In this document: one piece after another, positions 47,421-58,731 of the stretch
Layout: every line of letters begins with the position of its first letter
Numbering within the stretch: the first letter of the stretch is position 1
Source of the DNA: Crambe crambe
Taxonomy: Eukaryota > Porifera > Demospongiae > Poecilosclerida > Crambeidae
Reading direction: 5' to 3'
DNA: 64,000 nt
Assembly (NCBI GenBank): GCA_963924555.1
Contig: OZ004581.1
Coordinates: 8,533,338-8,597,337 of the forward strand
The notes under the pieces: generated by a model
What the model was told of the DNA's origin: nothing
What the model saw: only the letters and a program-made list of their open reading frames with translations
Database searches by the model: none
Position numbers and translations under genes: made by a program

Positions 47421-49510
47421 ATGGAGGAATCCACTCTTAAGAGGCTTTCTATTCAACACTTGGGGGAGTATCTTGGAAAAACTGGTGTCAGTGAAGATGC
47501 TATTCAAACTTTAAAGGAAAATAAAGTGTCTGGACTTGCTCTGCTATTGCTTAATGAGAGTGAACTAGTATCTTTACTCCCAACGATAGGAGATAGAGCC
47601 ATTGTTCGTACAATATTGAATATGTTAAAGTAAGTTGATTTAAAAATTTACATAATATTACGCTTGCTAATTAACTATGATAGCTACCTAACTAGCTATG
47701 TAGCAGTTATTCATAACTGCTGCCTTGTATCTGCCTATAAATACCCTCACATTAACCTAATTTTCTCTTGTGATAACTGCCATATTAACTATTTCAAAGG
47801 GACATGGATCAACATCACTACTCAATAATGAAACAGTAAGATTTACATAATTTTCTTACTGTCGACATAATTAGACACTAGCCCCTGGAAATAATTGATT
47901 CAGATAGCTCCGATTCGGAAAGAATGGACAGTTCTACTTTTAATCAAGTAAGTATAAATACATAGAGAATTTGATAGCATCATTACATATTATACTGTAG
48001 GTATCTGTGATGGATCTGGAGGATTCGATGTTGGATACTGATGAATTAAGTACTAGTCAATCCATTAAAAATGATTTTGATGTACGTAAGTTGAAGATAA
48101 TCGACAGTCTGTTATAATTTCACAACATTGTGTTATTTCATAGGATTTTGGATGTAAAAAGTTAAAGAAGGAGTCTGTTATGAAGGTAGTGCCCATACTG
48201 AGCAAAAGGGGACATGAACCTCCACTTCCTAGGCCTTTTGACGTGCCACAGAACTTTCCACAGACTATTTCAACTGGATTAATTAGCCACAAACTTACCG
48301 GAAAGCCTAGAGCAAAATTCATTACCATCATTGCTCAGTCCATTTATAGACATAAGAGCTACCCAACTGATGAAGAATACATACATGTGGCACAGGAATT
48401 AGTAAATCTGTCATTAGCTTTCTCCGAGGCTTTCTCTCTTGATGTTGGTCTCTCGATGCTTAGAGGGTAAACCCTAGGCACTAGTCTGGTTATGAATCAA
48501 CCCTTGATGCAACAGTATATCAAGTACATATCAGTAAAGGCCTTAAAAATTATATACAAAATTATGTCAATGGCAATCTTATTATAGATCTTCCAGATCA
48601 GTCGGCTCATACAATATTATGATGAAATCTGCAATGAACTACATAGCTACAATACATGAACTTTAACTTTGATAGCATCCAGTTGCCTGTAATAAAATAA
48701 TAGAACATTTATTACATCAAAAAAGATGATGAACAAGTAAAGGAAAAATATTTTAAATAAAAAAGAGAAGTAGGGATGGCTGTGTGCGGTTCAAAAAAGT
48801 TCAGCAACAAGAGAGTAAACTTCAGTCAAGTAACCCCTTACCCATCACCAACTACGAGCCAACTATTCCTACTTCACTCCCATGATGAGATATAAAGGGA
48901 GTGAAGTAGGAATAGTTACCTCGTAGTTGCTGAAGTTCACTCTCTTGTTGCTGAACTTTTTTGAACCGTACACAGCCATCCCTACTTCCCTTTTTTATTT
49001 AGAATAAATATTTTTTCCTTTATTCCATAATTTGCCATCAGACCAATGTATAACAAAAATTTATTGGGTTAGAGTTTTTAAGTGTCTATAGCTAATAGGT
49101 TTTCTAAGTGCCCTAAGACCTTAGAAAACTTCCTGTTAAAATCTTGTCTTTATCACTATAAAATCATGTTCTAATAAAAATTTGTCTCCTTTCAATTTTA
49201 TATATAGGACACAGCACTCGTTAAAGATGAGGCTAAAAACCTTACTACTACACAGCCCTGCTTAATTGTGAGAAGGGTTGAAGGAAGCATCAAAGATGCA
49301 TTCTTGGCAATTAAAAAAGAGATTATTGTTAAAGTTGACATAACCAATGCTATTTTGGTTTTATTTGGCTCTTTCTTTGTTTTTAATGTAAATTATCCTA
49401 CTGGATGTACCAATTTATATATATTATTAGAATCCCTATTTTTAAATAAACCTATACAAGGACGTAAACCCAGGCTCAGTGCTCAGTGCTCTTTTGGCAG
49501 AACTGATTAG
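47421..49510 (+). CDS. SAM-domain protein, SAMD3-like, cargo of the CACTA-like element
   Basis: Exon 1 (47,421-47,629) is a compact SAM domain: LSIQHLGEYLGKTGVSEDAI...NESELVSLLP...RTILNMLK, ending at a GTAAGT donor. Small acidic exons follow (about 47,895-47,947, DSDSSDSERMDS; 48,001-48,081). One at 48,145-48,470 encodes RPFDVPQNFP and LTGKPRAKFITIIAQSIYRHKSYP, a segment I associate with SAMD3-like proteins. The last exon (49,208-49,510) encodes QPCLIVRRVEGSIKDAF...FFVFNVNYPTGC and ends FGRTD. SAM domains mediate oligomerisation or RNA/protein binding; the role in transposition is unknown. Splice joins around exon 2 could not be reconciled by eye and a middle part of the family is missing, so the copy may be decayed. 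It lies divergent to the transposase. Confidence 0.7.
48739..49022. mobile_element. MITE in an intron of the SAM gene
   Basis: The arms fold back around 48,739-48,865 and 48,885-49,022. The TIR contains AAATAAAAAAG, GAAGTAGGGATGGC and CAAAAAAGTTCAGCAACAAG. The ends match the 2.2-kb element at 5,883-8,052. Inner arms repeat GAAGTAGGAATAGTT. There is no coding content. Confidence 0.85.
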
Positions 49511-49562
49511 CAAGTAACGACTTACTTCTATCTGTGTATCACTTATACTTGTTTTATTACTA

Positions 49563-49581
49563 CATATTCTTATTCTTATTC

Positions 49582-49627
<46 letters not shown>

Positions 49628-49645
49628 CATCATCATCATCATCAT
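49563..49645. repeat. (TTATTC/TTA)n and (ATC)n microsatellite
   Basis: A run of TTCTTA, then TTA, then TCA/ATC trinucleotides sits immediately inside the right-hand subterminal repeats of the CACTA-like element. Confidence 0.95.
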
Positions 49646-49806
49646 AAGTAGTGACATACACTACTTATTGTAGTGATGTACACTACCATAATGTAGTGAA
49701 CTATATAAGTGGTGAACTTCACCACCTAAAAAGTAGTGACTCCTGTGGCAAATGATTCACTACAATTTGGTAGTGATGATCACTATTGCGTTTTTACAGT
49801 GTAATA

Positions 49807-49910
49807 GTTAGAACACGGTGGTCTGGTGATTATGGCCAATAAACAACCGGCGCAGCCCGAGGATAAGGTTGTTTATTTGGCCATAATCACCAGGACTACC
49901 GTGTTCTGTT
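49807..49910. mobile_element. ~100-bp fold-back element
   Basis: AGAACACGG..CTGGTGATTATGGCC and GGTTGTTTATT arms on the left are matched by their complement on the right, around a GC-rich loop (CGGCGCAGCCCGAGG). It directly abuts the right TA of the CACTA-like element. No target duplication was identified. Confidence 0.75.
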
Positions 49911-50022
49911 ATATATCCCCAGGGCGCATGATTTCATTGGTCGGTCTATAGTTTCAGCTAGCTAGCTACCCTTAGTTACGAAACAAAACGAAAACTCCTG
50001 CCATGGCTTGTCCTGTCCTGGG

Positions 50023-50244
50023 ATGTGCGGTTATTCAGACGCCAAATCTACAGAGCCTCGTGCTCTCGAGCCCGTTTGCGAAGACTACGATGACTACGAG
50101 GCTCAACTCGAACTCCTCCCATGCCCACCACACCCAGCTATTAACGAGTTCCTCCACCCACGTTTTGCTAGCGACAGTGAACTAGCTAAGCTAGCAGAAG
50201 ATATGACGCCAAAAAATACTGAACAAATACCAAATGTGCCTTAG
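50023..50244 (+). CDS. Short acidic open frame, unidentified
   Basis: From an internal ATG, 73 codons (MCGYSDAKSTEPRALEPVCED...RFASDSELAKLAEDMTPKNT) end at TAG (50,242-50,244). The frame stays open upstream to 50,008. Codon content looks protein-like and the end (SDSELAKLAEDMTPKNT) resembles the N-terminal part of some invertebrate proteins with recombinase-like domains, but this is weak. It could be a 5' exon of the HMG-box-like gene downstream or a stand-alone remnant. Confidence 0.35.
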   Translation: MCGYSDAKSTEPRALEPVCEDYDDYEAQLELLPCPPHPAINEFLHPRFASDSELAKLAEDMTPKNTEQIPNVP

Positions 50245-51187
50245 ACAATAATTTCTTCCAGTGGAAAATTGCAAGAAATAGCTATGAAGTTTCCTTGTGA
50301 CCCAGCCAGATGACTTCTTCATTTTCCAACAATCACTACTTTAGTAATAGTTAGATAATGTCATTATCTTCATAATCATCTTCTTCCAACAGTCACCTTC
50401 CAACAGTCAGCTATAAACTACCAACATAATACAGAGACAGAAATAGACTCTTTAGTAATAACTAGTTAATGACAATGTTATCTCAGGTTATCTTCATTAT
50501 TATCATCTTCCGAAAGTCAGCTTCAGAAAACCTAAAACTGTTGTTATTCATAGCCTGGGGAACAGTGCGTTTATGAGTCATAAATGCACTTTACCCTAAG
50601 GGAGGGAATTTATGACAGTAAGAGCACTTTTCTCTATGGGAGTAAATGTATTAGGTGGGATATATAATTATATCAAATAGTGCACTTCCGAAAAGGCATT
50701 CTTTATTGGTGAGGATTACCATATATCAAGACTAAGCTAAGCATAGACAGCTGAGTAACAGTTTGTAAAACTTTCAAGGTCATGTCTTTTTCAACTGCTT
50801 TTTAACCACAAAATCCATGAAAATTTCATCCCATGAAAATTTCCCACTATGCAATACAGTCATGGGATTTAGAGTAGCTAGCTATGATATCACATGTAGC
50901 TACTTGGACAGCTTATGGGAGGTGGGACAGTAGGTGGGGATGGATTCTGATATGGACCAATAAGTCAAGCAATGTCGTAACTACTATGACCTAATAGAGC
51001 TATGTTATCTCATAACTACAACTATGCATTCTTGGGTAGGTGGCAACAGCGAACATTCTTAATTAAATGCTCTTTTCTACTAAATATATTAGAATTCAGT
51101 CCATGCTGTCTGTTTCGCTTACCACTTATGTATATACTCAGGAGGGCATGATATCGGCCTGATAATAAACATTTTGTCATTATGCAG
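50245..51187. other. No gene recognised
   Basis: AT-rich. A duplicated motif ('tagtaata.tagttaatgac...atcttc', 'cttccaacagtca') appears in loose tandem between 50,310 and 50,530. A weak inverted pair around GAGTCATAAATGCACTT and AAGAGCACTT lies near 50,570-50,640. It presumably contains the 5' part or promoter of the gene that follows. Confidence 0.4.
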
Positions 51188-52819
51188 AATTGGATTGGCA
51201 ATCGTAAAAGAAAGGTAGAAAATACCACTCAAGAAGATGCAGAACATGATGCACCCATTCCAAAACGACAAAATTTTCATGGATATCATGAATTTATGAA
51301 GACGCAGAAGGGCCATAAAGGTATGGTTGTCCTATTCAGGTTCCAGTTTTGACACTAGTTAATTACTGGTGAAGATAGTATGATGTATAGTAACAGAAAA
51401 AATATGGAGTCTCAAAAGCAAAATTATTAGCAGTACCATTATGACAACTCTTTGCACTGGTTTGATATACTCTCTGGCTCACCATACTCATAGGATCTGG
51501 AGCTACCATTGGCGAATGTTCATCAGCAATTAGCTCTTCATGGAAAAGACTTTCTGTGGAAGAGAAAGATGAATTTCGTGATAGGGCAAAAAGAAGAAAA
51601 GAAGGTGAAGGGATACCACCTGCGCAGAAGTGGAAGGAAGTTCAAAAATCCATGAAGAGAATCAACCAAGAGGTATGATTAGAAAGTTGAGATAGACCAC
51701 ACACCCTTACATAATGTTTACTGCATTACTGAATAGATTAGTTACATTGAGAAGATGGGAGGAGAGGGTGTTGCAATGCTGTGGGCCAATGGAAGCTACT
51801 ACCGTAGCTACAGTAATTTGGGCCAAAAGTGGCTAGATAAAAATGAACACATTTCATCAATGTTTGTCAGCCACATGCTTTCTGGTAAGTCAACAATAGA
51901 ATTTCATATTAGTTATTATTCTATGTATTCAGCAAAGAATCAACCAACAGAAGAACTGACAATCACAAAAGATCAATTAATTGAAAGAGTTAGAAGCATT
52001 TTCTTAACAAAGTACAGTAAGTATTCCACAGGTGTAATCATATAATTATTACATGGGTGTATCATTCCATAGAGAATCTGACTGGAAAGAAGAGTTGTAA
52101 ACAAGTCCCTTATGCTCATAAATCCTTTAATGTCCTTCATATGCCTGGGGGATTAGGGTTTAAAAATCCAAGATTGTACAAAATTTGTGAATTGCAAGAA
52201 ATCATAAATTATCAAGATGACATCATATTTGTCAGAGGTGGGTTTACTGCACAGACTTTATATGGACTATACCCTTTTACATGCCCATTCTCAACCTTTC
52301 TCTTATGACTCCTAATACTGTGTCAGTTTTATCGTTATAAAAACAGCATGAAGACATACCTATCAGGAGTACGTAGCTAGCTTCTAGTAATGGTAACACA
52401 GTCCGTTCCATTCTGATCTTTTGTGTGACCGATCAGCATACACAGGATTAGGTTGGCACAGAGTTCTGGTGAATCCCCTGAATAAAGCACACCATTTGCT
52501 GCGATATTGACACTATTTCATTACATTATTCAGTTGCTTCACAATCTCAACCCAATACATCCTCTTCATCCACTCCACAAGTGATCTCCTCCATAGCAAC
52601 TCAACCGTCTGTATCTTCATCCATCCCTCAAGCTATCTCCTCCATAGCTACTACATCAACAACCCATTTTCATGCTCCCGTACCTTCAGTATGTATACGA
52701 GAAAACTATTATGACAATGATTGTACTTTCTGTCCTTATTATAGGCTCCTATGCGGACACCTGTGTCTGTAAGAATTATACGAACAGAACAAAGAGAACA
52801 AAGAGGAACAAGTAGCTAA
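51188..52819 (+). CDS. HMG-box-like protein, seven in-frame exons
   Basis: Exons at 51,188-51,320, 51,494-51,672, 51,737-51,894, 51,933-52,016, 52,073-52,237, 52,534-52,688 and 52,745-52,819 all have GT-AG borders, join in frame and end at TAA. The first two encode NRKRKVENTTQEDAEHDAPIPKR (basic, nuclear-signal-like), then YHEFMKTQKGHKGSGATIGECSS and ISSSWKRLSVEEKDEFRDRA, the pattern of an HMG box (DNA binding/bending). Next are SYIEKMGGEGVAMLWANGSYY, a conserved-looking NVLHMPGGLGF region, a Ser/Thr-rich stretch with the near-repeat ISSIAT, and a basic tail. No initiator ATG is in the first exon, so a 5' exon is missing from this model. It faces the KDZ pseudogene tail to tail. Lack of lesions contrasts with its neighbours. 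Confidence 0.68.
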
Positions 52820-53606
52820 TGATGAATTTTCATAATAATGTTTATAGCAAGTTTATGGGCAAAGACATAATATTTACCAGGGGTGGTAGGGCTTGTCTTG
52901 AGTGCCTTCATGCGACTGGTACAATTCAACAAGCAGAGTTATTGAGGTGAAGTTCATTCCTCACAGGGGGAGGAAGGTCATCTATTTTGGGGGGGCTGGG
53001 TGTAATAAAAGTGTGACCACACTAGCATGTGAAGTGTGCCATCTAGGGGGGGTCGGGGGCATGCTCACCCAGGAAAATTTTAAGCCTGATTGGATTGGGG
53101 TTCTAGGGTGATATCTCAATTCCCACTGAATATTATAGTTTGTTAGCTAGCAACTGCAACAACAACAAAAAGAAGCTATTCCAGTTATACTTATTAAGAA
53201 CATGTCATAGTCCATCATTTTTGAGGGGGCTCAGCCCCCACCTTCTGAATATTAGGGGGGGGGCTCTAGCCCCTCCAGCCCTCACCTTCTGCCTCATGTT
53301 CTTGATTGGCTAGAATCTTGTTACCCTGGGAAATAGTTGAATAAATTCTTTTGCAATTGCTTCTAGAATTACCTGGGTAATTACCATACCAGGATCACTG
53401 GTTCTTAGGGCTATTGCTTCAGGATAGCTTGTGTATCACCTAATCACATTGGGGTATGTGTAGCTAGTCATTTCAGATCAAGTAATGACAGTTTTGGAGA
53501 TTAGCCATGGAGTTTGTTCAATACGCAAATAATATTACAAAAAAGGTAAACTGATGATATAAACAAGTATCTTCTGTGTTATTAGTCTGGTTGTTCATAT
53601 TATTAT
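52820..53606. other. Intergenic, G-rich patches, no gene recognised
   Basis: Between the stops of two convergent genes. Short runs such as GGGGGGGCTGGG and AGGGGGGGTCGGGG near 52,985-53,060 and 53,225-53,285, with CAGCCCC complements, are the only structure noted. Confidence 0.5.
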
Positions 53607-54009
53607 TGTACACCTTCATCACGACCCACTGCAGCCACTATATCGTCAACTGTTTCTTTCTAAAGAGTAGACAGCTAAATGAAATAAAAGCAGTATTGCA
53701 ACTGTTATACACACCTCATATAAACGCCACTGATCTAGTTGGTATCTTTGAATAGCCCTAGCTTTCAATATCTCAGATAAGTCCTCCCTGGCATTATCTT
53801 CATCAGAATCTGAGGTATGTGCCTTTACGTATGTATGCACGGACACACGAACAACACAAACATCACAGTTACTCATAGTATGTGTTATCAACCCAGTCAA
53901 TATTAACACACCTGTACAATGTAGTCCTCATTAGTTTCACTAAATAAGCCCTCTGAAGTCTCCATTTCCTATTGATTGAATAGGCAAATATCATGTTTTG
54001 ACACCATTA

Positions 54010-54256
54010 AATTATAGGCACCTCGTCCATATTTATACCACTCGTCAGACTAGCCTCTCCAATACTTACATCACTCATCAGACTAGCCTCTCCAATATCG
54101 TCCTCATTTACATCACTTGTCACTGTTGCCAGACTAGTCTCTCCAATACTGTCCTCATTTACATCACTCATCACACCAGCCTCTCCAATACTTACATCAC
54201 TCATCAGACTAGCTTCTCCAATATCATCACTCGTCAAGATCTCCACATCTATCTGA
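54010..54256 (-). repeat. Acidic in-frame repeat in the KDZ tail
   Basis: A 33-bp-scale motif encoding (D/S)IGEASLMSDV occurs about seven times with variants (DDIGEAS, EDSIGETS). It lies in an exon bounded by splice-like sites, so it would add a variable acidic tail to the transposase. Confidence 0.7.
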
Positions 54257-54966
54257 ACAGGGAAACATGACACTTAGCAGACGATTCATAGTAACATACC
54301 TAGATCCTGGTTGGATGGGTCCTCTGAGGTCAGCTGAAGGAGTAATTATCCTAATAATTACTTCACATAGCTAAACACAATAACATACTTCTCCAGTTAC
54401 ATGCACTTGTTCCAAACAAGCTTCCAATAGCTGATCTGGGATGAGCGGTATATCAAGTACCATAGGCCCCAAAAACTCAGTAAATTTATTGCAATATAAA
54501 AGGTAATTCACTGATTTCTTAACCAAGAGCTGTTTGCATAAAGAGATGACACCTTTTTTCATACTATCCTGATTTGATTGTATGTAGTCAAGCACAATAT
54601 TGACTTCTGCTAGAGAATTGCTAATAGTCCTCTTCATTTCCTCTTTCAACATTTCTATTTCTTCCTTTGCTCTCTCTCGTAAATGCCATGTATCGATCAG
54701 TTGGTTTCTCAAACTTGCTGGAATATCATTTGTGGATGCCTGATTGAACCATATGACATCTCTTGTACACACATCGTTCATGGTTATCACCCTGGGATGT
54801 TTGTTCCATTCGTGTTCATTGTATTTTTCAACCAAGGCTTTCAGGCTGCCAGTAATAGATGTTATTTGCTTGCTGATTTTCTGGCTTAATTCATGGCCAC
54901 CTACATATGTACAAAAACGGCTTCGAATCAATAAGATTACAACATAAACCTTGTTCTTACTGGCAT

Positions 54967-55232
54967 TTAATGGTTCGTCCTAGCCCACCCCGCAATTGTG
55001 GTTAGCCCAATGTGGTTACGTTTTGGCATAGGGACATGGCCAGTGCACCCCAACGCTACGCCTGACTTGTTTGGGAGATCCAGATATTTGTAAGTTGCTG
55101 CCTATCAAGTAATGCTTTATATTACTTAATTTATTATTACCTTTATCCCTGGTTATCTGGATCACCTATCTTTTCCTATAAGATTTTGTTTGGGGGTATA
55201 TTGGGGTCCTGTCCTACTGGACCCAATTGGTC
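54967..55232. repeat. Split direct repeat A, outer copy
   Basis: A 266-bp copy, near identical to 55,521-55,786 (offset 554). It starts TTAATGGTTCGTCC and ends CCCAATTGGTC, forming the 3' terminus of the element in sense orientation. Confidence 0.92.
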
Positions 55233-55340
55233 TTACTGGCCATGGCCCGAAGTCACGTCTAATGACGGAATAAAGATAATGGCAACAACGCAAACACATG
55301 GACTTGAGACTGCAAAAGGGGGTGGGGTGATTGGGTGGGG

Positions 55341-55520
55341 AAAAAACTCTCGGCTGATTGTTCTCTTACTTTGCTACTTGCAACAAAAACTGCTGGTACT
55401 ATTTTTTGCGCCTATTTATTTGACCTACTCGCTCTCTTGCGCATGCTCTCTGGTTGATACACTGGCCCTGCCCCAATGCTCCTCCCGTTAACCACGTTTG
55501 AATCTACGATTAAACTTCAT
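55341..55520. repeat. Split direct repeat B, internal copy
   Basis: A 180-bp copy, near identical to 61,137-61,316 (offset 5,796). It ends TTAAACTTCAT and directly abuts the internal A copy. Confidence 0.92.
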
Positions 55521-55786
55521 TTAATGGTTCGTCCTAGCCCACCCCGCAATTGTGGTTAGCCCAATGTGGTTACGTTTTGGCATAGGGACATGGCCAGTGC
55601 ACCCCAACGCTACGCCTGACTTGTTTGGGAGATCCAGATATTTGTAAGTTGCTGCCTATCAAGTAATGCTTTATATTACTTAATTTATTATTACCTTTAT
55701 CCCTGGTTATCTGGATCACCTATCTTTTCCTATAAGATTTTGTTTGGGGGTATATTGGGGTCCTGTCCTACTGGACCCAATTGGTC
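55521..55786. repeat. Split direct repeat A, inner copy
   Basis: The second copy of repeat A, immediately downstream (sense) of the recombinase gene. The B-A junction at 55,520/55,521 is what a circular intermediate would produce. Confidence 0.92.
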
Positions 55787-55945
55787 CAATGAAGAACCTG
55801 TTCTTCTCCTCCAAACAATACATCCACTTCCTGACCCTAACCGTATATTCCCCACCTTTTCTTTCTTTCTTTTTTTTTTTTTTTTACATGATAATACTAA
55901 TAACTTCTAGTGAACTTCTATACTCTCTCTACGTGTAGCTACCCT

Positions 55946-56956
55946 CTACCTCAGGTTCCCCATTCTGCTGGTATACTGCACAAGTTCATGTCTTGGGGTC
56001 CGTATATAGGAGAGGAAAGCAGCGCTGCTCCATCGCCCCAGTTTCTTTATCACGGAATCCTCAATACCCGCCCCTGCTGCTGCTGTCGCTGCCCCGATGC
56101 GGAAACTATGTCCTGCAAAGTTGTCGTATGGCAGTCCAAGTTCCAGCAGGGCTTGCCTCACTCTTGCCACAAACCTAGATTTTGTGAGCGGGGACTGATC
56201 CTCAAACCTGAAGAAGCAACCTGGGCTGTCACCCCTCACTGCCACGTATGCCACCACTGCCTCCACTGGACAAATAGAGCTGCCTGTCCTCCCCAAATAG
56301 ACATCCACTCCCTTGCCTATCTGGTCCGTCTTCGATTTCTTGAGATGCACCCTTATAATTGATGGCCTCTTTTCACTATCTGCTGCCACATCTCCCCATG
56401 CCAAGTGGTGCTCTTGGACAAAGCTCCCTGCTGTTGGAATTGTTATTTCTCCCGCTCGGAAGAAGCCAAAGAAACATGTGGCTGCAGTGGCCCACAACAT
56501 GGTATGGTCAAAATTCTGGTATGCCTGCCAGTGGGTCCTTAACTTTTCTAGAATAGCTGGTGTAATAGGCAGACGTATTCTCTGTGGGCCAGAGGCCCTC
56601 TGTGTGTGTGTCCTCCTTATGCCTTCTTGCACCAGCCGTAGTCGTGGTAGAGAGGAAAATTCTCTAGGTTCAGGGAGCCCTAGAGTGATCTGGGTGTGGC
56701 GGATCCCTGCCAAGTAAACCTTAACTGTCCCAGGAGCCAAGCCTTGTGATGCTAGATAAGTAGCAAAGTAGCAGAGTATTGGTTCGGATACGGGGAAGGG
56801 GGAGATTACATTAAAACACGAACAAAAAGTACCAAATTTCTTGATGGCTGATTGATATGTTTTGTGTGTAGATTCGGCTAATCCTTTGTGACAAAAGTAT
56901 TGAACAGCTGAATCCAGCTTGGAGAGGTCCAATCCTGCTGAGGGCCCAGTAGCCAC
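55946..56956 (-). CDS. Tyrosine recombinase (integrase) of the Ngaro-like element
   Basis: 336 codons. The N-terminal half has a core-binding, SAM-like region (GLAESTHKTYQSAIKKF... YLAGIRHTQ). The catalytic half contains FFRAGEI (first Arg), GHSFRIGAATAAA (His-x-x-Arg) about 50 residues before the end, and GRWSSAAFLSYIRTP with Trp and the nucleophile Tyr. All expected catalytic residues are visible and the frame is complete. It recombines the circular DNA copy into the genome through a covalent phosphotyrosine intermediate. It overlaps the end of the RT-RNase H frame by about 79 bases in another frame, a typical arrangement in this group. Confidence 0.9.
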   Translation of the reverse strand: MATGPSAGLDLSKLDSAVQYFCHKGLAESTHKTYQSAIKKFGTFCSCFNVISPFPVSEPILCYFATYLASQGLAPGTVKVYLAGIRHTQITLGLPEPREFSSLPRLRLVQEGIRRTHTQRASGPQRIRLPITPAILEKLRTHWQAYQNFDHTMLWATAATCFFGFFRAGEITIPTAGSFVQEHHLAWGDVAADSEKRPSIIRVHLKKSKTDQIGKGVDVYLGRTGSSICPVEAVVAYVAVRGDSPGCFFRFEDQSPLTKSRFVARVRQALLELGLPYDNFAGHSFRIGAATAAAGAGIEDSVIKKLGRWSSAAFLSYIRTPRHELVQYTSRMGNLR

Positions 56957-58621
56957 TGCAACAAAGGAGAAGGGATATAAGTGGGAAGTTTGTCCGCCCC
57001 CGGGTTCAACACTTTGAAGTTAGCCAGCCTATCCCTAGACAGGTCATCTGCTTTCCCATTGCTCGCACCTGGGATGTGGGTGGATGACAACCGAAATTGA
57101 AAGCTGGCCTCGAAAAAGAACAGGCATCGCAGCAACTGCATAATATCACGATCTCTGCTAGTCCTGCTTTTCAACACTGCTACAACTGCGCTGTTATCAC
57201 ACTGGAAGCAGACTTGCTTTCCTTTCCAACCGCGACCCCACACAACTGTTGCTACTATAATTGGCAACAGCTCCTTAACTGCTATTCCCTTGCTTGCTGA
57301 CTGCTCATCCCATTTCAGCTGGAACCATTTTGTCCCCTGCCATGCCCCACACCCCCAACTACCTGACGCATCGGACGTCACTGTTACCTCTGGCAAGCCA
57401 TCCTCTATCAATATGCTTGCGCCATTCCAATGTTGCCCAAACACTTTCCACCACATCATATCCGACTTGAATTCTTTGTTCAACCTAATGTGGTGGCGTG
57501 GCTTCTTCGCCACTGACAGCAGTGCAATAGCCCTTCGTAGGAATGACCTTCCAGGCCTAATTACTGAGCAAGCATGTTGCAGTGTGCCAATCAGTGACTC
57601 CAGCTCTCTCCTTGTACACCACTTCTTTCCTAGCCATTCCTCCACTGCCCCCGAGAGCCTTCTCAGCTTGTCTGCTGGAAGTCTCAGCTCGCCCTTTACT
57701 GTATCGATGATTATACCCAGGAAAATCAACACTGAGGATGGACCGTCCCTCTTCTCTGGAGCCAATGGCACCCCTAGCTGTGCACACACACACCTTCCAG
57801 TGTGTTCAAACTATCAGCACATTCCGATGAGCCTGCCGGCCCTATCACCACGAAATCATCCAGGTAGTGGAACACATACCGGACTCCCTGCTGTGCGACA
57901 CGCCATTCCAATGCATCAGCTAAAGCTGTAAAAATCTTGGGTGCTGATCGAAGCCCGAACGGAAGCATTCCGTCCACAAATAATTTTCCTTCCCACTCCA
58001 TCCCTAATAGCTTTCTTTCTGATGGATGGACGGGCACCAGTCGGTAGGCTGACTTAATGTCAATTTTTGCCAGCAATGCTCCGCTTCCCAGACTCATTGC
58101 CTGCTTTGCCACCTTCTCCACTGAAATGTAGGATAGTGAGCACAGGCTAGGATTGATAGCATCATTGACACTACCTCTTTCTGGGTAGGACAAATCCATG
58201 ATCAACCGCCACTTTCCTGGCTGGTGCTTCTTTGGGATACAGCCGAATCGGTTGACCTGCACAGATGGCATAGACGACGCATGGAATGGACCTAGTATAT
58301 TTCCCTGTGTTAGCTCCTTCTGTAAGTACTCTTCAACCACCCTGGGGTTCTGCCTTGCAGACAACATATTCCTCTTAGCACCCTGGAATGATCCCCCTTT
58401 TACGCCTATGTGGAACCCGTATTTTAACCCATCACAGATATATCTTGCAAAGTCAGCATCTGGATGTTTGCTCAATGCTTTTTCCCATTCTTCCGCTCTG
58501 AGGGGCGTGGTGACTACTGATAGTCTGTGGTCTACACTCCCAGGTTGTGAAAAACCCTCATTCAGGCTGAGAAGATCCTCAGTGTAGCAGTAACGACCCG
58601 TGGATCCTATAGTATGATCAA
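56878..58621 (-). CDS. Reverse transcriptase-RNase H polyprotein, frameshifted
   Basis: Preceded by an acceptor (AAATGACAG) at about 58,632. RT motifs: GKWRLIMDLSYP, AKIDIKSAYR (catalytic Asp), LPFGLRSAPKIF, and YLDDFVVIG (catalytic Asp pair). The RNase H part has TSDASGSWGCGAW (Asp), KELLPI (Glu), QCDNSAVV (Asp) and SNGKADDLSR (Asp). The frame is broken at about 57,774-57,791, where a short GT run is one dinucleotide out of phase; the RT and the connection/RNase H halves are therefore in different frames (57,774-58,631 and 56,878-57,789). The break is the only lesion noticed. It would copy the element RNA to DNA. Confidence 0.87.
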
Positions 58622-58688
58622 AGTATGCCACCTGTCATTTATATTATATTAGCTAGCTCCCTAAACCATGCCCGTTATTGCTATTCCC

Positions 58689-58731
<43 letters not shown>

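Larger units (their letters stand above)
43860..49801. mobile_element. CACTA-like DNA transposon, 5.9 kb, two divergent genes
   Basis: The ends CACTGTAAAAACG and CGTTTTTACAGTG are inverted repeats flanked by TA (43,858-43,859 and 49,802-49,803). CACTG ends and a 2-bp duplication are features of the CACTA/EnSpm group. Just inside each end lie clusters of GTAGTGA/TTCACTAC words in both orientations (about 43,880-44,040 and 49,645-49,780), probable transposase-binding repeats. The cargo is a minus-strand C2H2/transposase pseudogene and a plus-strand SAM-domain gene sharing a roughly 300-bp divergent promoter region around 47,150-47,420. Confidence 0.82.

Noticed and set aside
57290..57931. Plus-strand frame of 213 codons
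   Set aside because: It is antisense to the RT-RNase H gene, whose catalytic motifs are on the minus strand.
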